From contig NZ_VFQF01000002.1 in the NCBI RefSeq assembly GCF_006717145.1, positions 1,178,001 to 1,242,000 on the forward strand: a stretch of 64,000 nt of DNA, given 5' to 3'. This document shows positions 60,698 to 64,000 of the stretch, piece after piece (positions within the stretch are counted from its first letter, which is position 1; each line of letters opens with the position of its first letter). This stretch comes from Humibacillus xanthopallidus (GTDB lineage: Bacteria; Actinomycetota; Actinomycetes; Actinomycetales; Dermatophilaceae). A program made the position numbers and the translations under genes. The notes under the pieces are model-generated. The model did not search any database and was not told where the DNA came from. It was given only the letters and a program-made list of their open reading frames with translations.

Positions 60698-61933
60698 TCA
60701 CACCGCCGAGGCGATGCGGGTGGCGGTCGCGGTCGCGTCGTCGCCCACCCCGAAGAGGAGCGACGACCGGCGCCGGCGCAGGAAGTGCACGCCGACGAAG
60801 TGCAGACCGGGCGCCACGGTGCTCTCGCCGTCGTCGTGCAGCGGGAAGCCCTGCGCGTCGACGAGGCCTGGCACGTCGATCCACTCCGTGTAGCGCGACC
60901 GGAAGCCGCACGCCACGACGACCGCGCCGAAGCCGTGGAGGTCGAGCTCGGTCGGGGCGTCGGTCACGAGCACTGTCGGCGGTGGGATCTCGGGCACGGG
61001 CCGCCCTTCGCGCGCGCAGGCCTGCGCCACCGCGCCGCTGACGAGCCGGAAGCCCGCGTCGCCCGCGGCGATCGTCTGCGCGAGGTCGGGCTCGAGGTAT
61101 GCCGTCCGGCCGGCCACTCCCGCAAGGTGGCCCGTGAGCCGCACCCCGAGCGCCGCGAGGGTGCGGTAGTGGAGGTCGTGTCCGCCGCGGGCGCCGCTCG
61201 CCTGGACGTTGGCGCCGTGTCGCGCGGCCGGGCTGGCGAGCTGGTCGGGCCCCTGCTCGTAGAACTCGGCGGCGATGAGCCAGTCGAAGAGGTCACGGTC
61301 CTCGAGGCGCCGGTAGAACCATGGCGCCCTGCCGCAGGCCATGACGACGTCACGGCCGGCGAGGGCGAGCTCCTCGGCGATCTGGCAGGCGCTCTGGCCG
61401 CTGCCGACGACGAGCACCGCCCCCTCGGGCAGGCCCGCCGGGTTGCGGTAGGTCGCGACGTCGACCACCGCGATGTCGGGCGACAGCCCCACGAGGACCG
61501 CCGGCTTCAGGGGCTGCTGGTAGGCGCCGGTCGCGATGACGGCGACCCGGCTGCGGATCGTGCCGTCGTCGGTGTCGAGGAGGTAGCCACCGTCACCACC
61601 GTCGGCCGCGTCGCCCAGCGGGGTGAGCCGGTGCACCGGCGTGCCCGGGCGGACCTCGGCTCCCAGCCGTCCGGCATACCGCTGGAGGTGGTCGGCGATC
61701 TCGGTGCGCGCCATGAACCCGCCCAGGTCGTCACCGCGGTAGTGCGCGCCGGGCAGGGTGACGGTGTGGTTGGGCCCGACGAGCGTGAAGCTGTCCCACC
61801 GGCCGAGCCACGACGAGCCGGGTGTGGTGGCCTCGAGCACCACGTGCTCGACTCCGCGCGCGGTCAGCTCGTGGCTGGTCGCGAGGCCGGCCTGACCGGC
61901 TCCCACGACGACGACGTCGATCTCTTCCGCCAT
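60698..61933 (-). CDS. Flavin-containing monooxygenase-like protein (CzcO type)
   Basis: The 411-residue protein has an N-terminal FAD motif VVVVGAGQAGLATSHEL. LVVGSGQSACQIAEELA is the second nucleotide (NADPH) motif, with GFRSRYTEW near the end, as in CzcO/FMO-like flavoproteins. ATG 61933 is chosen at the FAD strand; the long upstream frame is antisense to the next gene. It precedes the AlaRS-like gene by 52 bases on the same strand, so they may share a transcript. Confidence 0.85.
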   Translation of the reverse strand: MAEEIDVVVVGAGQAGLATSHELTARGVEHVVLEATTPGSSWLGRWDSFTLVGPNHTVTLPGAHYRGDDLGGFMARTEIADHLQRYAGRLGAEVRPGTPVHRLTPLGDAADGGDGGYLLDTDDGTIRSRVAVIATGAYQQPLKPAVLVGLSPDIAVVDVATYRNPAGLPEGAVLVVGSGQSACQIAEELALAGRDVVMACGRAPWFYRRLEDRDLFDWLIAAEFYEQGPDQLASPAARHGANVQASGARGGHDLHYRTLAALGVRLTGHLAGVAGRTAYLEPDLAQTIAAGDAGFRLVSGAVAQACAREGRPVPEIPPPTVLVTDAPTELDLHGFGAVVVACGFRSRYTEWIDVPGLVDAQGFPLHDDGESTVAPGLHFVGVHFLRRRRSSLLFGVGDDATATATRIASAV

Positions 61934-62027
61934 GACGCCACCGTGCCACGAGAAGTCCCCGCTCGGGCGCACCTGTTGTGGGAGCGTGGGTGTCGCAGGC
62001 GGATCCCTCCTCCCGAAGCGAGCGCGC

Positions 62028-63767
62028 ATGAGCCAGTCCACGACGGCGGCGGAACCGGCCTCGGGTGGCGCACCCGGCCCCGGCGACGAGGTCGACGCGC
62101 CGCCACCACCCGAGGATCCGACGCCCTCACGCGGGCGTTTCCGCGGCCTGCTCCACGCGACCCTGCCCGGTTGCTGGGGCGCCGTGCTCTTCGCCGCCCT
62201 GTCCTTCACGCCGTCGCTGCTCCCGCGGGGCGGCTTCATCCAGGGCCTCGTCTGCGGCATCACGGCCTCCATCGGCTACGGGCTCGGCGTGCTCGCGGCG
62301 TGGCTGTGGCGTGCCTTCGCCGACCGGGAGCCGCGGCAGGCCAGGCCGAGGTCGTGGCGTGTCCTGCTCGTCGGCGGGGGCCTCGTGCTCGTCGTAGCCT
62401 TCGCCCTCGGGCAGTACTGGCAGCACCAGATCAGGGCGCTCATGGGGGTGACGGAGTACAACCTCGCGCTCGTCGTCATCTCGCCGTTCGTCGCGGTCTT
62501 CTTCTTCGCCCTCTTCGTCCTCATCGGGCGCGGCATCCGCAGGGTCTACCACTGGGTCGCGGAGCTGCTCAGCCGGCGCTTCGGCAAGAGGGCCGCGAGC
62601 GCGACCGGCTGGGTGCTCGTCACCGCGACCGTCTACCTCGTCATCAGCGGCATCCTGCTCGACGGGCTCGTGAGCGCCATGGACGAGGCGTTCTCGGTGC
62701 GCAACGGGATCACCGAGGAGGGTGTCGCGCAGCCCACCTCGAGCCTGCGCTCCGGCGGGCCGGGCTCGGTGGTCCCGTGGGACACCCTGGGTCGTGAGGG
62801 TCGCACCTTCGCCGCGTCCGGGCCCTCCGCGTCCGACATCACCGCCGTCGTCGGTCGACCGGCCGAGGAGCCGATCCGCACGTATGCCGGCCTCGACTCG
62901 GGTGACGACGCCGAGGCCCGCGCCGCCCTCGCCGTCGAGGACCTCGCCCGGGCGGGCGGTTTCGAGCGGAAGAACCTGCTCGTCGCGACGACGACCGGCA
63001 GCGGCTGGGTCGACCCTGCGCTCGTAGCGCCCTTCGAGTACCTCAGCGACGGCGATGCCGCCACGGTGTCGATGCAGTACTCCTACCTGCCCTCGTGGCT
63101 GTCCTTCCTCGTCGACCAGACGAAGGCCCGCGAGGCCGGCCGAGCCCTCTTCGACGCGGTCTACGACCGGTGGTCGAAGCTGCCTCAGGACAAGCGGCCC
63201 CGGCTCTTCGTCGCCGGCGAGAGCCTCGGCACGTTCGGTGGCGAGACCGCCTTCAGCGGCGAGTACGACCTGCGCAACCGCACGGCGGGCACCGTCTTCG
63301 CGGGACCACCCAACTTCAACACCCTCTTCCGCGACTTCAGCGACCACCGCGACCCCGGCAGCCCCGAGATCGAGCCGGTCTACAAGAACGGTCGGACGGT
63401 GCGGTTCGCCACTGACGCCGCCACGTCGATCCCGCCCGCGGGCCAGCCGTGGGACGGAACGCGGGTCATCTACCTCATGCACCCCTCCGACCCCATCGTC
63501 TGGTGGAGCCCGAACCTGATCTTCACCGAGCCCGACTGGATCGGCGAGCCGCCGGGACGCGACGTTCTCGAGGGCATGCTGTGGATGCCCTTCATCACCT
63601 TCTGGCAGGTCACCGCCGACCTCCCCTTCTCGACGGGGGTGCCCGCCGGCCACGGGCACAAGTACACGACGGAGTACGTCGACGCCTGGAACGCCGTCAT
63701 GCGGCCGGAGGGCATCAGTGCCGAGCAGCTCGCGCGGATCAGGTCGGCGACGGCCGCCCTAGGGTGA
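62028..63767 (+). CDS. Membrane alpha/beta-hydrolase (PF10081-like)
   Basis: The 579-residue protein has a Pro/Gly-rich N-terminus, four TM helices up to ~residue 220, and a C-terminal alpha/beta-hydrolase region. This includes VAGESLGTFGGE (nucleophile Ser), IYLMHPSDPIVWWSPNLIF and a late GHGHKYTTEYVDAWN histidine. This matches the actinobacterial family of multi-TM hydrolases of unknown substrate. The start is ATG 62028. It is divergent from the flavin monooxygenase gene. Confidence 0.85.
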   Translation: MSQSTTAAEPASGGAPGPGDEVDAPPPPEDPTPSRGRFRGLLHATLPGCWGAVLFAALSFTPSLLPRGGFIQGLVCGITASIGYGLGVLAAWLWRAFADREPRQARPRSWRVLLVGGGLVLVVAFALGQYWQHQIRALMGVTEYNLALVVISPFVAVFFFALFVLIGRGIRRVYHWVAELLSRRFGKRAASATGWVLVTATVYLVISGILLDGLVSAMDEAFSVRNGITEEGVAQPTSSLRSGGPGSVVPWDTLGREGRTFAASGPSASDITAVVGRPAEEPIRTYAGLDSGDDAEARAALAVEDLARAGGFERKNLLVATTTGSGWVDPALVAPFEYLSDGDAATVSMQYSYLPSWLSFLVDQTKAREAGRALFDAVYDRWSKLPQDKRPRLFVAGESLGTFGGETAFSGEYDLRNRTAGTVFAGPPNFNTLFRDFSDHRDPGSPEIEPVYKNGRTVRFATDAATSIPPAGQPWDGTRVIYLMHPSDPIVWWSPNLIFTEPDWIGEPPGRDVLEGMLWMPFITFWQVTADLPFSTGVPAGHGHKYTTEYVDAWNAVMRPEGISAEQLARIRSATAALG

Positions 63768-63822
63768 GGGTGGTGGTCGCCTCGACAACCGATTCGCCTC
63801 ACGTCGAAGGGAGCCCCCGCCC

Positions 63823-64000
63823 ATGACCAGCGAGGAGCGCCGCTTCCCCCGCTCCGTCTACGAGCACGGGGAGGACCCCGACCCCCGCTTCAGCCTGGCC
63901 AACGAACGCACCTTCCTCGCCTGGGTGCGCACCTCGCTCGCGTTCGTCGCTGCAGGTCTCGCGGTCGAGGCCCTCCAGCTGCCCGTCTCATCCCCGCTTC
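63823..64000 (+). CDS. DUF202 (YidH-like) membrane protein, cut by window end
   Basis: The first 59 residues are visible: DPRFSLANERTFLAWVRTSLAFVAAGLAVEA is the DUF202 signature and first TM helix. AAGGGAG lies upstream of ATG 63823. The frame runs off the right edge, so length and remaining helices are unknown. It is 55 bases after the membrane hydrolase gene and probably in its transcript. Confidence 0.88.
   Translation, partial: MTSEERRFPRSVYEHGEDPDPRFSLANERTFLAWVRTSLAFVAAGLAVEALQLPVSSPL

Overview
The window is high-GC DNA with tight ATGA/GTGA gene overlaps, OmpR-type two-component pairs, a SAM-IV-type riboswitch and a short RHVDL-type leader peptide. Together these point to an actinobacterium, most likely Intrasporangiaceae-like (Janibacter/Terrabacter relatives). 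That placement is inference from style, not from a marker gene.

Layout. (1) 1-2.5 kb: lower-GC DNA with a DUF262/HEPN gene pair, ending at the 3' part of a tRNA-Tyr. I read this as one edge of an island integrated at that tRNA. (2) 2.6-19.7 kb: ordinary chromosome. It holds a LuxR regulator divergent from a Rid-like/FAD oxidoreductase frame, a cupin, an isolated MraY-type transferase, HD and CPBP membrane-protease genes, a large MalT-type LuxR regulator, a DHA2 efflux pump with an alpha/beta hydrolase, a quinone-oxidoreductase-type MDR enzyme and a two-component system. (3) 19.7-20.5 kb: five tandem copies of a ~160-bp unit, each with two hairpins. (4) 20.6-30.2 kb: secreted M6 and S8 proteases, a zinc alcohol dehydrogenase, a phytoene-desaturase-like flavoprotein, a compact three-gene cytochrome b6-like module and a beta-propeller lipoprotein.

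(5) 30.2-42.2 kb is a sulfur-scavenging region. A SAM-IV-type riboswitch, a leader peptide and alternative hairpins precede three flavin monooxygenases and an FMN reductase (desulfonation). Next to them lie a GCS2-type ligase and, on the other strand, an MFS transporter, a sulfatase, its formylglycine-generating enzyme and a HAD hydrolase. A rhodanese at 41.9 kb and a persulfide-dioxygenase/rhodanese fusion at 46.8-48.2 kb share a perfect CsoR/CstR-type palindrome, and a weaker copy lies before the MFS gene. Organic sulfur acquisition and persulfide detoxification therefore sit side by side. (6) 42.2-52.1 kb: a GH3 glycosidase with a TetR regulator and carboxylesterase, a DUF2202 protein, an AbiEi-like/DUF559-like protein between twin hairpins, and a second two-component system.

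(7) 52.2-60.6 kb is the most unusual locus. Three minus-strand genes encode a degenerate CHAT protein, an intact CHAT protease and a 1138-residue caspase fused to a C-terminal alpha/beta-hydrolase (lipase-like) domain. Just upstream is an alanyl-tRNA-synthetase-like protein that has only the aminoacylation core. I propose this as a candidate immunity or programmed-death module. (8) The right end carries a flavin monooxygenase, a membrane alpha/beta hydrolase and the start of a DUF202 gene.
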